64,000 nucleotides of DNA from Spongiivirga citrea (GCF_010671565.1 NZ_JAABOQ010000001.1:372001-436000); one strand, 5' to 3'; positions 25,939 to 35,064 are shown, counted from the first letter of the stretch. The notes: a model not told the origin generated them from the letters alone. Numbers and translations: made by a program.

Positions 25939-26730
25939 CTATAAATCTTGCGCATTCGCTATTAATTCAGCAACATCCATCACTTCGACACTGTCTTCTT
26001 TCTCTTTTCCTTTTACACCATCTGTCATCATGGTATTGCAAAAAGGACAACCAGCTGCTATAATGTCTGGTTTTGTTTCAAGCGCTTGCTCAGTACGTTC
26101 GATATTTACGTCTTTGTTACCTGGCTCTGGCTCTTTAAACATTTGAGCTCCGCCAGCTCCACAACATAGTCCATTTTTCTTGCACTTACGCATTTCGACC
26201 AACTCCACATCGAGCTTTCTGATCAAGTCACGAGGAGCTTCATACACATTATTAGCACGACCTAAATAACAAGGGTCATGAAATGTAATACGTTTACCTT
26301 TAAATTTCCCCCCTTCAATAGTTAATCGACCTTTATCTAAAAGTGATTTTAAAAATTGAGTATGATGCAATACTTCATAATTACCACCTAAAGCTGGATA
26401 CTCGTTTTTAAGCGTATTAAAACAATGAGGACAGGCAGTAACTACCTTTTTTATTTCATAGCCGTTCATCACTTCGATATTAGTGACTGCTTGCATTTGA
26501 AACAAAAACTCGTTACCTGCTCGTTTAGCTGGATCGCCGGTACAACTCTCTTCTGTACCTAATACCGCAAAATCAACATTAGCACGATGCATTAATTTTA
26601 CAAAGGCTTTCGTAATTTTTTTTGCTCGGTCATCAAAACTTCCTGAACAGCCAACCCAAAACAACACCTCTGGTCGTTTTCCTTCAGCCATATATTCGGC
26701 CATGGTAGGCACCTTTAATGTCTCACTCAT
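25939..26730 (-). CDS. CCG-domain Fe-S protein (HdrB/LldE-like)
   Basis: 263 residues with two cysteine-rich CCG modules, found in heterodisulfide reductase B, GlpC, LldE and glycolate oxidase Fe-S subunits. Module 1: WVGCSGSF near residue 27, SCTGDPAKRAGNE and TACPHCFN. Module 2: HDPCYLGR, GLCCGAGGAQMF and GCPFCNTMM. These modules bind Fe-S clusters and pass electrons. The membrane Fe-S dicluster protein encoded two genes upstream (27232) is the obvious partner: together they resemble HdrB + HdrC/E and could pass electrons between a soluble dehydrogenase or ETF and quinone. The actual donor is unknown. Confidence 0.9.
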   Translation of the reverse strand: MSETLKVPTMAEYMAEGKRPEVLFWVGCSGSFDDRAKKITKAFVKLMHRANVDFAVLGTEESCTGDPAKRAGNEFLFQMQAVTNIEVMNGYEIKKVVTACPHCFNTLKNEYPALGGNYEVLHHTQFLKSLLDKGRLTIEGGKFKGKRITFHDPCYLGRANNVYEAPRDLIRKLDVELVEMRKCKKNGLCCGAGGAQMFKEPEPGNKDVNIERTEQALETKPDIIAAGCPFCNTMMTDGVKGKEKEDSVEVMDVAELIANAQDL

Positions 26731-26770
26731 ATGCTTTACTATTTAAACGAAGAAAATCGCGATCAATAAA

Positions 26771-27217
26771 TCAATCGTGATGTCCGTCGTCAAATACTTC
26801 AATAGTTACTTCTTTTTCTACAAGATCGGTAAATTTCCCTTTGTAACGCGTCGCTCGCACTAGGTGATTATCGATCCAGTGGTAATTTCCACCTCTTGGT
26901 TTACCCATTAGCAGGCTATGAAATTTGAATCCATGACGATTTAACCACTCCGTTGTAACCGCACGATGATCCTCGGTTCTTGAGGTGAAAAAGCAAATAA
27001 TATGCCCTTCATCATACCATCTATTTAATGTTGCCAACGCATCAGGAAATGGTTCGCAAGTTCCCATTCGTTCCGGTTCTTCGTTTGGTACATCTTCCGT
27101 AATGGTTCCGTCAATGTCAATAAGATAATTCTTAACGCCTTCTGGCAGCACCGGGCTTACATGTTCTCCATCTTCTAGTTTGTCATGTAATAACTTCTCT
27201 ACTTCTTCTTTGTTCAC
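26771..27217 (-). CDS. HAD-superfamily phosphatase-like protein
   Basis: 148 residues from GTG 27215-27217. HAD motif I is D34-x-D36-G-T (LIDIDGTIT). Motif II is the Thr in FFTSRTEDHR, and a basic Lys in motif III is likely in LMGKPRGGNYHW. Motif IV is WIDNH. This is a C0-type cap-less HAD fold, usually a small-molecule phosphatase or nucleotidase. In Bacteroidota, similar genes carry the label phosphoheptose isomerase, which the motifs do not support. Substrate unknown. It lies between the two Fe-S genes (40 bases from the CCG gene, 14 from the dicluster gene), so the operon link is strong and its job may relate to that complex. Confidence 0.82.
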   Translation of the reverse strand: MNKEEVEKLLHDKLEDGEHVSPVLPEGVKNYLIDIDGTITEDVPNEEPERMGTCEPFPDALATLNRWYDEGHIICFFTSRTEDHRAVTTEWLNRHGFKFHSLLMGKPRGGNYHWIDNHLVRATRYKGKFTDLVEKEVTIEVFDDGHHD

Positions 27218-27231
27218 AGTAATTAATTAAT

Positions 27232-28548
27232 TTAAACTTCTTCTTTCCAATTCAGGCGGTCCATTTGGTTAAATGGCCATGGTGCGCCGTTATTTTCAAT
27301 ATTAGACATCATGTTATTCAAATCGGTTGGTGCAGCCGATTGTTCCATTACAAGGTAACGACGCATATCAATAATAATTGATAGTGGGTCTATACCAATT
27401 GGGCAAGCTTCTACACATGCATTACATGAGGTGCAGGCCCATAATTCTTCTTTGGTGATATAATTATCTAAGAGTGATTTGCCATCATCAACAAACTCAC
27501 CTTTATTAGCATCTATATTTTTCCCTACTTCTTCCAATCGATCACGAGTATCCATCATGATCTTTCTAGGCGAAAGTTTTTTCCCTGTTTGATTCGCTGG
27601 ACATTCACTAGTACAACGACCACATTCAGTACAGGTATAGGCATTGAGTAGCTGTACCCAGTTGAGATCGGTTACATCACTAGCACCAAACTTTTCTGGT
27701 TCGCCTTCAGTCTCATCTTCGGCTGGTGCCGCAAAAGGATCTGCAGTAGGATCCATCATCAACATAACTTCTTTAGTTACTGAGTCGACATTAGTAAGCT
27801 GCCCTTTTGGTTTTAGATTGGCATAAAAAGTATTTGGGAATGCCAATAAGATGTGTAGGTGTTTCGAGAAGTACAAATAATTCAAGAAAATTAAAATGCC
27901 TACGATATGAGCCCACCATGCTCCGCGCTCAATCAAGTGAAGTGTTTCTGGATTCTCTCCATAAATCGAAGCAAAACTTCCACTTATCCAATTCCCTATT
28001 CCAGCTTCTTGAAACGAGGTATCGGTAGCATTCATTGTTAAGAATAACGTCATTAAAACGACTTCAAAATACAGGATAATATTTCCGTCGTTTTTTGGCC
28101 ATCCCTTCATTTCAGGTTTTATAAAACGAGCCAATTTAATGGCATTTCTACGCAACCAGAATATAATTACTGAAACTAAAACGAGTACGGCTAAAATTTC
28201 AAACGTACCAATTAAAAAGCCATAAACAGTATTACCTAGAATAGGCTGAAAAATGCGATGCGTACCAAAAATACCGTCAATAATTATTTCTAGCACTTCG
28301 ATATTGATAATGATAAAACCAACATAAACTATAATGTGAAGAAGGCCAGCAATTGGGCGAGTCACCATTTTTGACTGCCCCAATGCAACCATTGCCATAT
28401 TTTTCCAGCGTGCCGATTTATTATCACTACGATCAACATCTTTACCTAACTTAATATTACGCATTAGCTTGCGCACATTCATCGTAAAATATCCGACCCC
28501 TGCTACAAATATTATTAAGAAAAGTATGTTAGCAATACCAAAATGCAT
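27232..28548 (-). CDS. membrane-bound 4Fe-4S dicluster oxidoreductase subunit
   Basis: 438 residues. The N-terminal half has about five to six hydrophobic helices (about 1-250) in the style of NarI/HdrE-type cytochrome b or DUF membrane anchors. The C-terminal part holds a ferredoxin-like domain with two clusters: CTECGRCTSECPAN and CTSCNACVEACPIG (about 300-385), each with the spacing for [4Fe-4S]. So it can move electrons between a soluble partner and membrane quinone. It pairs with the CCG protein at 25939. It lies 23 bases after the MCE gene stop on the same strand. It is related to HdrC/GlpC-type electron-transfer subunits; the donor is not identifiable from sequence. Confidence 0.9.
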   Translation of the reverse strand: MHFGIANILFLIIFVAGVGYFTMNVRKLMRNIKLGKDVDRSDNKSARWKNMAMVALGQSKMVTRPIAGLLHIIVYVGFIIINIEVLEIIIDGIFGTHRIFQPILGNTVYGFLIGTFEILAVLVLVSVIIFWLRRNAIKLARFIKPEMKGWPKNDGNIILYFEVVLMTLFLTMNATDTSFQEAGIGNWISGSFASIYGENPETLHLIERGAWWAHIVGILIFLNYLYFSKHLHILLAFPNTFYANLKPKGQLTNVDSVTKEVMLMMDPTADPFAAPAEDETEGEPEKFGASDVTDLNWVQLLNAYTCTECGRCTSECPANQTGKKLSPRKIMMDTRDRLEEVGKNIDANKGEFVDDGKSLLDNYITKEELWACTSCNACVEACPIGIDPLSIIIDMRRYLVMEQSAAPTDLNNMMSNIENNGAPWPFNQMDRLNWKEEV

Positions 28549-28571
28549 CGATTAAAATTTTATTAGTTTGA

Positions 28572-29531
28572 TTAGTTTGTCTTGTCCTCTGATTCCTCTG
28601 GCCCTTCATACTTTACCTGCTTCTTACCAAACAGTGAAAAATGTACATAACGCTTAGGATTCAGTTTCATATCTTCTAAAAGTGCTTCTAATTGTTTCGA
28701 AGCCCCGCTTAAATTGGCGTACAGCGCTTCATCTTTCAATAGTTTACCAATAGAGCCCTCTCCTTTATCTATTTTAGCTAGCACCGAATTGAAGTTAGTA
28801 ACTGTCTCCTTAAGATCTTTCATTGTTTTTTCAAGATCGGCCTTCGCAAGTGCATCTGTTGTCACTGAAAGATCCTTAGTTACTTTATCTATATTACTAA
28901 TCGTACTTTCTAATTTGTCTTTATTCCCAGAAACAAGTTCGTTTAAAGTTTTAGAGGTATTGTTAAAGCTTGAAATTGTTCTATTAAGTCCAGTTAAGCT
29001 ATTTTTAAAATCGCTTTTGGTCTTGTCATCTAACATCGAGTTGATATTCAACATTAGTGAATCGGCACTCCCCAACATTGATTCAATTTTCTTTCTAAGC
29101 GGTGAAATCGTTTCATTTACCAATGCCGTAAGACCTGGTTTTACTGCAGATGCTAAAGTATCTCCACTTTTAGCTGGGGTAGAACCATCGAATGCGGGGA
29201 CAATTGACAGGGCCTTACCACTTATAAGTCCTGGTTCGTATAGTTCTACAGTACTATTTATTGAAAAATCAAAATCATTTTCAACAGTAAAAGTAACTAA
29301 CAGCTTACCTGTTTTATCTTTAAAATTTATTGATTTTACTTTACCAACCGGAAGACCATTGATGGTTACATTGGTAGAAGGAGCAAGGCCTTCAACATTA
29401 TCGTAAACCGCATAAAATTCTTTATTACCATTAAAAATGGAATTAGATTTTAGATAACTAAACCCCATGATAAAAAGTAGAATTCCACCTAGCACGATCA
29501 TGCCAGTTTTAAGCTCTTTTGACAGTTTCAA
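28572..29531 (-). CDS. MCE/MlaD-family lipid-transport protein
   Basis: One N-terminal membrane helix (TGMIVLGGILLFIMGFSYL) then a single MCE domain (about 35-115, with VEGLAPSTNVTINGLPVGKV), followed by a long helical region with regular Ser/Thr/Leu/Asn heptads (about 150-280) like the coiled needle of MlaD/PqiB-type proteins. It is anchored in the inner membrane and would carry lipids or link to an outer-membrane partner. I chose TTG 29531 over TTG 29555: the first gives KLSKELKTG as in relatives, and the second falls inside the predicted -7 box at 29553-29560. No MlaE or MlaF gene is next to it. The amidase gene lies upstream. Confidence 0.85.
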   Translation of the reverse strand: MKLSKELKTGMIVLGGILLFIMGFSYLKSNSIFNGNKEFYAVYDNVEGLAPSTNVTINGLPVGKVKSINFKDKTGKLLVTFTVENDFDFSINSTVELYEPGLISGKALSIVPAFDGSTPAKSGDTLASAVKPGLTALVNETISPLRKKIESMLGSADSLMLNINSMLDDKTKSDFKNSLTGLNRTISSFNNTSKTLNELVSGNKDKLESTISNIDKVTKDLSVTTDALAKADLEKTMKDLKETVTNFNSVLAKIDKGEGSIGKLLKDEALYANLSGASKQLEALLEDMKLNPKRYVHFSLFGKKQVKYEGPEESEDKTN

Positions 29532-29552
29532 ATAATCCGTTTTTCTTGTAAA

Positions 29553-29560
29553 CAAAATTA
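29553..29560 (-). promoter_or_regulatory. candidate -7 box for MCE gene (TAATTTTG)
   Basis: Minus-strand TAATTTTG matches TAnnTTTG; the predicted start site would be about 15 bases before TTG 29531. The same octamer precedes pfkA and rimO. Confidence 0.5.
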
Positions 29561-29635
29561 GAAATAATTTCCGAAGAACACTTATAAATAGGACTAATAC
29601 ATTTCACAACTTACTAAAACTGCAACAGGGGCGCT

Positions 29636-30784
29636 TTATCGGCCATTATTAGAAGTAGCTGTACTTTCTTTTTGCTGTGCTTTAATCGCCTGATTAATAG
29701 GGATTTTAACACCATCCTTATAAGCCACTATATAACTAGATTCATAGCCAGTTTCTGACGCCTTTTTCTGCAGCTGTTTTGCCTTTTTATAATCGGAAGT
29801 ACTACCGTACAAATAACGATAGAAGTCTTTGTATTTTTCCTTTGAAATAGGGCTTAAACCTTTGAAATTATATGCTTTAGTGTCTAAACTTTTTTTACTG
29901 GCAGCAAGTTGAATTTTATATAATACTGATGAATCCGCTGTAGTTTCTTCCTCAACCAGCTCAACTTCTTCTTCAACTGCATCAAAAATTTGATCCCCTA
30001 CAAATTCATCGATTTCTGATTTGTATGACATTATTGCTGATGCTATTGACTTTGCCAATGCTTGTTGACCCTTAGTAGAATTTAAGTACTTACCTTCAGA
30101 TGTATTAGTCAAAAAACCAGTTTCTACCAACACGCTAGGCATATATGTTTGATGCAACACTATAAAAGCCGCTTGTTTTACACTGCGGTCCTTTCGTTTT
30201 AGTTTCGTCTTAAAATTCTTTTGAATCATACTCGCCAAGTTGATACTTTGATCGAGGTACTCTTCTTGCATCAGCGTCAGCCCGATCATCGATTCTGGGG
30301 AGTTGATATCGAAGCCTTCGTAATTTAACTGGTAGTCATCCTCCATATAAATTACTTCGTTCTCTTTTTTGGCAACTTCAAAATTCTGTTTATTACCATG
30401 CAGCCCTAACACAAAAGTCTCTGTTCCGTAAGCCTGACTGGTATGTGCATTACAATGTACGGATACAAATAAGTCGGCATTTGCGCGATTAGCAATTTCT
30501 CCGCGTTTATATAAATCAACAAAAACATCAGTCTTTCTAGTGTAAACAACTTTAATCTCGGGTTGTTTTTCTAGTATCTTTCCAATTTCCAACACAATAT
30601 TCAGTGCGACATTCTTCTCTCTATATTTATTGCCAGCACCTAAATTACCACCATCTTTACCTCCATGACCCGCATCTAAAACCACAGTAAACACATCAGT
30701 CTTGACAGGTTTTTTGATGCTAAATGAAGTAAGAAGAAGCAAACTGCTTAAAACAATACCGATATAGATAACGTTATTTTTCAC
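29636..30784 (-). CDS. N-acetylmuramoyl-L-alanine amidase (Amidase_3)
   Basis: 382 residues; signal peptide or anchor at about 1-22. Residues ~33-245 are an AmiC/CwlM-type zinc amidase: VVLDAGHGGKDGG (His40), the Glu in YREKNVALN, FVSVHCNAH and the catalytic Glu in VLVETGFLTN. The C-terminal part (about 290-365), rich in Lys/Tyr with YKIQLAASKKSLD then GLSPISKEKYKDFYRYLYG, looks like a SPOR-type peptidoglycan-binding domain. It cleaves the amide between muramic acid and the stem peptide in cell separation. It is divergent from lptD, with a 205-base promoter region between. Confidence 0.92.
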   Translation of the reverse strand: MKNNVIYIGIVLSSLLLLTSFSIKKPVKTDVFTVVLDAGHGGKDGGNLGAGNKYREKNVALNIVLEIGKILEKQPEIKVVYTRKTDVFVDLYKRGEIANRANADLFVSVHCNAHTSQAYGTETFVLGLHGNKQNFEVAKKENEVIYMEDDYQLNYEGFDINSPESMIGLTLMQEEYLDQSINLASMIQKNFKTKLKRKDRSVKQAAFIVLHQTYMPSVLVETGFLTNTSEGKYLNSTKGQQALAKSIASAIMSYKSEIDEFVGDQIFDAVEEEVELVEEETTADSSVLYKIQLAASKKSLDTKAYNFKGLSPISKEKYKDFYRYLYGSTSDYKKAKQLQKKASETGYESSYIVAYKDGVKIPINQAIKAQQKESTATSNNGR

Positions 30785-30989
30785 TTATTATATAATGTTT
30801 AGAAAGGCTTAAGCATATAAGCTATATTAATACAATTTTAATTTCACTTGGTCAAACTGCTCGATTTTTATTAACTCGTTATGAACACTTTTTATCAAAC
30901 TATTAATACTAATGATGATATTTGACAAAAAAATATATGTATGTTTGACACTCCAACAATCGCGCCATACTTTTAATGTTGTATAATTC
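30785..30989. other. divergent promoter region, amidase / LptD
   Basis: About 205 AT-rich bases. It holds a TATGTTTG -7 box at 30940-30947 with TTTG at 30921-30924 upstream, serving the plus-strand lptD gene. The amidase promoter was not located. No RNA gene seen. Confidence 0.45.
30940..30947 (+). promoter_or_regulatory. candidate -7 box for lptD (TATGTTTG)
   Basis: TATGTTTG fits TAnnTTTG, with TTTG at 30921-30924 as a -33 element; the 15-base gap is shorter than usual. It lies 43 bases before GTG 30990. Confidence 0.5.
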
Positions 30990-33704
30990 GTGTTGCAGAT
31001 AACTAAACGCTACATATACAGTACCTTAGGGCTACTACTTTTTTGCTTTACAGCTCTAGCCCAAGAACCGCCTAAAGAAAAGAAATTAGAGCAGCCTAAA
31101 GCTAAAGACAGTATTGTTGTTGGTAAAGACAGTCTAGGTCTTATTCCGAGTGCCCGAATAGACACTACAAAAACGGATACTACTAAGCAAAAACAACCTA
31201 TTTTACTTGACAAAATCAAGTATAAAGCTAAGCAATACACCAGAATCAACAGAAAAGAGAATAAGATTTATCTCTACGATGAAGCAGAGTTATATTATCA
31301 GAACACTGAGTTGAAGGCGGGTATTATTATACTAGATTATTCAAAAAATGAAGTGTATGCGGGTCGAATTAAAGACAGTACAGGTATACTAACCCAATAC
31401 CCCTACTTTAAACAAGGTGATCAGGTTGTAGAACCGGATTCTATACGATTTAATTTTGATAGTGAGAAAGCATTAATCTGGAATAGCCGTACTGCCCAAA
31501 ACGACTTTAATGTTTTTGGTGAGATGACAAAAAAGGAAAACGACTCAGTAGTCTTTATCAAAAATGCAAAATTCACCACTGCCGAGGATATTGACAATCC
31601 CGAGTATTATTTCTTTTCTAGAAGAATTAAAATGGTACCACGGAAAAAGATTATTACCGGCTTTACAAACATGTATATTGCAGATGTACCTACTCCTATC
31701 GGGTTACCATTTGCATATTTCCCGTTAAGCAGTGAGGAGTCGATTTCCGGAATCCTGTTCCCTACTTTTGGTGAACGTGGTGACCAAGGCTATTTTTTAC
31801 AGGGTCTAGGATATTACCAAGTAATAAGCGAATATGCGGATATCGCCTTACTAGGTGATTATTTTACGAACGGCAGTTATGGTTTACGAGTAGATAGTAA
31901 ATACGCAAAACGCTATAAATTTCGAGGAAGCCTTAATGCACAGTATCAAAATCAAGTACGAAGTCAGCGTGGATTTCCTGATTTTTCGCGTAGCACACTA
32001 TATCGTATTGGTTGGAACCATAGTAAGGATGCAAAAGCGAGTCCGAATTCAACATTTAGCGCCAATGTGAATATATCAAGTAGCAACTTCTTTACAGAAT
32101 CGCAAAGCATCAATACGGTAGCTGATAGAGCCACCAACCAAACACAATCATCGGTAAGTTATTCCAAGACATTTCCTGCTTACCCTTCAGTAAATATGTC
32201 ATTAACGGCGACCCACAGTCAAAACAACAGGACGCAAACTATCGATATGACACTGCCAACTTTTCAGGCGAATATGGAGCGTATCTATCCTTTTGTAAGC
32301 AGAACAGGATCGAAAAAAGGCCTTATTAAAAATTTCAACTTCCAGTACTCTGTTAACGGATCAAACACCATACGAACATCGGATTCGTTATTCTTTAAAA
32401 AGGAGATGTTTGACGATGCGAAATTGGGCGTACAACATCGCATTCCGGTCAGCACTAACTTTAAACTCTTAAAGCATTTAAGTGTTACTATGGGGGGTAA
32501 CTATGAAGAATCTTGGGTGTTCGAAACGCTAAACGTTTCTGACTATGATGATAATGGTACTCCAGATGATATAACCGATGATATTGAGCCCATTCGTGAT
32601 ACACTTTCAGGATTTGATTCGCATCGTCGTTATAATTTCTCGGCTGGTATAGGAACAACCATTTACGGTACTTTTAACTTTGGAGATGACAAAAAAATCC
32701 AAGCAATACGTCACACTATTGCGCCTCGTATAAGCTACTCGTTAAACCCAAGTTTTGAACAGTTTTATGATGAATTCGTCTCTGATATAGATGGAAATGT
32801 AACCCAATACAGCCCTTTTGATATTAGCTTATTTAGAGCTCCTGGAAGAAATAAATCCAGCTCGATAAATTTGGCCGTAAGTAACAATTTTGAAGCAAAA
32901 GTCAGAGATAAAGACAGCACCGCTACTGAGCCTAAAAAAATTAAGTTATTAAGTAATCTAAACTTCTCTACTAACTACAATATCGCATCCGATTCCTTAC
33001 AATGGAGTCCTGTGAATTTTTCGGGGACAATACCGCTTTTTAACCAAAAACTCAACCTTACCTTTGGTGGTATTTTAGATCCTTATGCGATTGATAATAA
33101 TGGTCAGCGCATTGATAAATTTAATATTGACAATGGGGGTAGTTTATTTAGGCTAACTGCGGCAAGAGCTAGTTATAGCTATTCGTTTAGTAGCACTGAT
33201 TTTGAAAAGGATGATAAGAAACCAGGAGGAGGGCGGCGAGAAGAAACCACTTATGATTTAGATGCGGAAGAAAGCGATGCATTTTTTGGAAAGGATACCG
33301 ACTTCAGGGATCGACTCTCTAGCGATCCAAACAGAAAAAAGGAAGACGGCGAAGAAGAGTATTATAGAGTAAAGATCCCTTGGCGATTGAGTATTAGGCA
33401 TAGTTTTAATTATAGTAACCGAAATCGGGAACAAAATATCAGCGCTCACTCCTTACAATTTAGTGGCAGTGTAGACTTAACACCACAATGGAGTATTGGT
33501 TTTAATAGCGGATATGATTTTGTAAGAAATGGTATAACTTCAACCCAATTGCGTTTTGCAAGAGATCTTAAGAGTTGGCAAATGGATTTTACTTGGAGTC
33601 CGTTTGATACACGTGTTAACTGGAGTTTCTATATTGGAATCAGATCTAGCTTCTTAAGCGATATCAAATACGATAAACAAGCACAACCGGATAGACAACT
33701 TTAA
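30990..33704 (+). CDS. lptD: LptD-like LPS/outer-membrane assembly protein
   Basis: 904 residues from GTG 30990 (TTG 30993 is equally possible). A signal peptide ends at about ALAQ (residue 25). The N-terminal OstA/LptA-like region (about 80-190) carries TRINRKENKIYLYDEAELYYQN; the rest is a beta-barrel with alternating aromatic strands, and IPWRLSIRHSFNYSNRN near the end is a typical LptD C-terminal block. It inserts LPS at the outer membrane. The mature protein has no cysteine, so the disulfide switch of Escherichia LptD is absent. An insert at about 517-535 (YDDNGTPDDITDD) resembles a calcium-binding Asp loop. lptE and other lpt genes are not in the window. RidA follows. Confidence 0.88.
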   Translation: MLQITKRYIYSTLGLLLFCFTALAQEPPKEKKLEQPKAKDSIVVGKDSLGLIPSARIDTTKTDTTKQKQPILLDKIKYKAKQYTRINRKENKIYLYDEAELYYQNTELKAGIIILDYSKNEVYAGRIKDSTGILTQYPYFKQGDQVVEPDSIRFNFDSEKALIWNSRTAQNDFNVFGEMTKKENDSVVFIKNAKFTTAEDIDNPEYYFFSRRIKMVPRKKIITGFTNMYIADVPTPIGLPFAYFPLSSEESISGILFPTFGERGDQGYFLQGLGYYQVISEYADIALLGDYFTNGSYGLRVDSKYAKRYKFRGSLNAQYQNQVRSQRGFPDFSRSTLYRIGWNHSKDAKASPNSTFSANVNISSSNFFTESQSINTVADRATNQTQSSVSYSKTFPAYPSVNMSLTATHSQNNRTQTIDMTLPTFQANMERIYPFVSRTGSKKGLIKNFNFQYSVNGSNTIRTSDSLFFKKEMFDDAKLGVQHRIPVSTNFKLLKHLSVTMGGNYEESWVFETLNVSDYDDNGTPDDITDDIEPIRDTLSGFDSHRRYNFSAGIGTTIYGTFNFGDDKKIQAIRHTIAPRISYSLNPSFEQFYDEFVSDIDGNVTQYSPFDISLFRAPGRNKSSSINLAVSNNFEAKVRDKDSTATEPKKIKLLSNLNFSTNYNIASDSLQWSPVNFSGTIPLFNQKLNLTFGGILDPYAIDNNGQRIDKFNIDNGGSLFRLTAARASYSYSFSSTDFEKDDKKPGGGRREETTYDLDAEESDAFFGKDTDFRDRLSSDPNRKKEDGEEEYYRVKIPWRLSIRHSFNYSNRNREQNISAHSLQFSGSVDLTPQWSIGFNSGYDFVRNGITSTQLRFARDLKSWQMDFTWSPFDTRVNWSFYIGIRSSFLSDIKYDKQAQPDRQL

Positions 33705-33706
33705 TA

Positions 33707-33744
33707 GAATTAAGAATTAAGAATTAAGAATTAAGAATTAAGAA
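33707..33744. repeat. heptanucleotide tandem repeat, (GAATTAA)5
   Basis: Five perfect copies of GAATTAA plus a partial GAA, in the 73-base gap between lptD and the RidA gene. Seven-base tandem repeats are prone to copy-number change, so this is a candidate variable-number locus. Confidence 0.85.
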
Positions 33745-33777
33745 AGTTAGAATATTTGCTTTAAATACATACCAAAA

Positions 33778-34158
33778 ATGAAAAAAGTAATCACAACTGA
33801 TCAAGCTCCCGCTCCAATAGGCCCATACAATCAAGCTATTTTATCTGGCAACACTTTATATATGTCAGGACAAATAGCCTTTGATCCCGTAAGTATGGAA
33901 TTGGTTACTGATAGCATCGCAGAGGAGACAAAACAAGTAATGAAGAATCTAGAAGCGGTTCTTTATGCTGCGGAAATGACATTTGAAAATGTTGTAAAAA
34001 CATCAATATTTTTGTCAGACATGAACAACTTTAGCGAAGTTAACTCGGTGTATGCGATCTATTTTGACGAAAGTACAGCACCAGCTCGCGAGACTGTTGA
34101 AGTAGCCAACTTACCAAAATTCGTCAATGTAGAAATCTCAATGATTGCAATAAAATAG
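33778..34158 (+). CDS. ridA: RidA family enamine/imine deaminase
   Basis: 126 residues, cytosolic, the standard RidA size. The family start is APAPIGPYNQAI, the substrate-binding Arg is in the APARETVEVANLP block, and VKTSIFLSDMNNF is also present. RidA removes reactive enamine intermediates formed by PLP enzymes such as threonine dehydratase. It follows lptD by 73 bases containing the heptamer repeat and may share its transcript or have its own promoter. Confidence 0.94.
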   Translation: MKKVITTDQAPAPIGPYNQAILSGNTLYMSGQIAFDPVSMELVTDSIAEETKQVMKNLEAVLYAAEMTFENVVKTSIFLSDMNNFSEVNSVYAIYFDESTAPARETVEVANLPKFVNVEISMIAIK

Positions 34159-34196
34159 TGGTAGCCCAGTTTCTTGTCTTTTTCAAGATTATAAAA

Positions 34197-35057
34197 TTAG
34201 GCATGCATTTTATTCTTCAAATGATAATCGACCAATCCTTCAATTGGCGCTTTGATTATTTTTCCTGGAGTAATGCCGTATTCTTTTAACACCGCACGAA
34301 GTTCTTTTTCTAAGTAGAAACCAATAGACCCTACAAAATGAACGGGAATTTCTCGGCAATTTTCAAACTGCATAATTTGATTCTCCACAAATAACTGAAG
34401 TCCTTTTTTGATGAGTTGTTGCGAATACTCCTCATCTTTATTCTCTATTAAAAAACGAGCGAAAGTTGCTAAATACGTATTCGGATTTGGCTCTCGATAT
34501 AAATGCGTTTTAACCGATTCTGCCGAAAGCTCATAATCTGTTCCAAACTTCTCTTTTAAATGATCAGGCATTTTACTAAAGTGGTAGTCCCGTATCATTT
34601 GTCCGCCAAAATAATTTCCACTAGCATCGTCCATCAAAATATATCCTAAGGAGATCACTTTTTGATGCACAATATCGCCATCATAATAACTGCAATTAGA
34701 TCCTGTACCTAAAATACAAACAATACATGGGGTGCCTTCTTCAAAAACAGCATATAAAGCAGCATAGGTATCTTCCTTAATATGAAGTTCTGCTTTGGTA
34801 AAGAAGTCTCCAAAAACATCATTAATGCGTTCTTTAGGTCGCTCTACCCCAAGCCCCGCACCATAGAAATACACATCAGTTACCTCATCTTTATGTTGAT
34901 ACAACTCAAAATTATTGATGATGCGCTCCTTAATTATTTCACGGGTAAGAACCTGTGGATTTAAGCCTAGTGTTTGGGTTTGAAAAAGCTCCTCTCCATT
35001 TGCGCTTAGGGCAATCCAGTCGGTTTTAGTCGATCCGCTGTCAGCTATTAAAATCAT
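34197..35057 (-). CDS. BadF/BadG-type N-acetylglucosamine kinase
   Basis: 286 residues of the ASKHA fold. The N-terminal phosphate loop is ADSGSTKTDWIAL (residues 4-16), and the second ATP segment ILGTGSNCSYYDG (about 115) and DDASGNYFGG are typical of the BadF/GlcNAc-kinase group. It would phosphorylate GlcNAc in the cytosol; a related hexosamine is possible. That fits recycling of amino sugars released by the GH3 enzyme encoded at 20881, which is an inference. It has a terminator from gapA just upstream, so it is likely transcribed on its own. Confidence 0.85.
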   Translation of the reverse strand: MILIADSGSTKTDWIALSANGEELFQTQTLGLNPQVLTREIIKERIINNFELYQHKDEVTDVYFYGAGLGVERPKERINDVFGDFFTKAELHIKEDTYAALYAVFEEGTPCIVCILGTGSNCSYYDGDIVHQKVISLGYILMDDASGNYFGGQMIRDYHFSKMPDHLKEKFGTDYELSAESVKTHLYREPNPNTYLATFARFLIENKDEEYSQQLIKKGLQLFVENQIMQFENCREIPVHFVGSIGFYLEKELRAVLKEYGITPGKIIKAPIEGLVDYHLKNKMHA

Positions 35058-35064
35058 AGGCTGT

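Noticed and set aside
26771-27217. Phosphoheptose isomerase label
   Set aside because: The protein has HAD motifs (D-x-D-G-T, T, K, D) and no SIS fold; a phosphatase-like HAD protein fits better.
28714-29406. 230-codon plus-strand frame opposite the MCE gene
   Set aside because: Low-complexity Ser/Leu/Val product, the mirror of the helical MCE tail; no domain.
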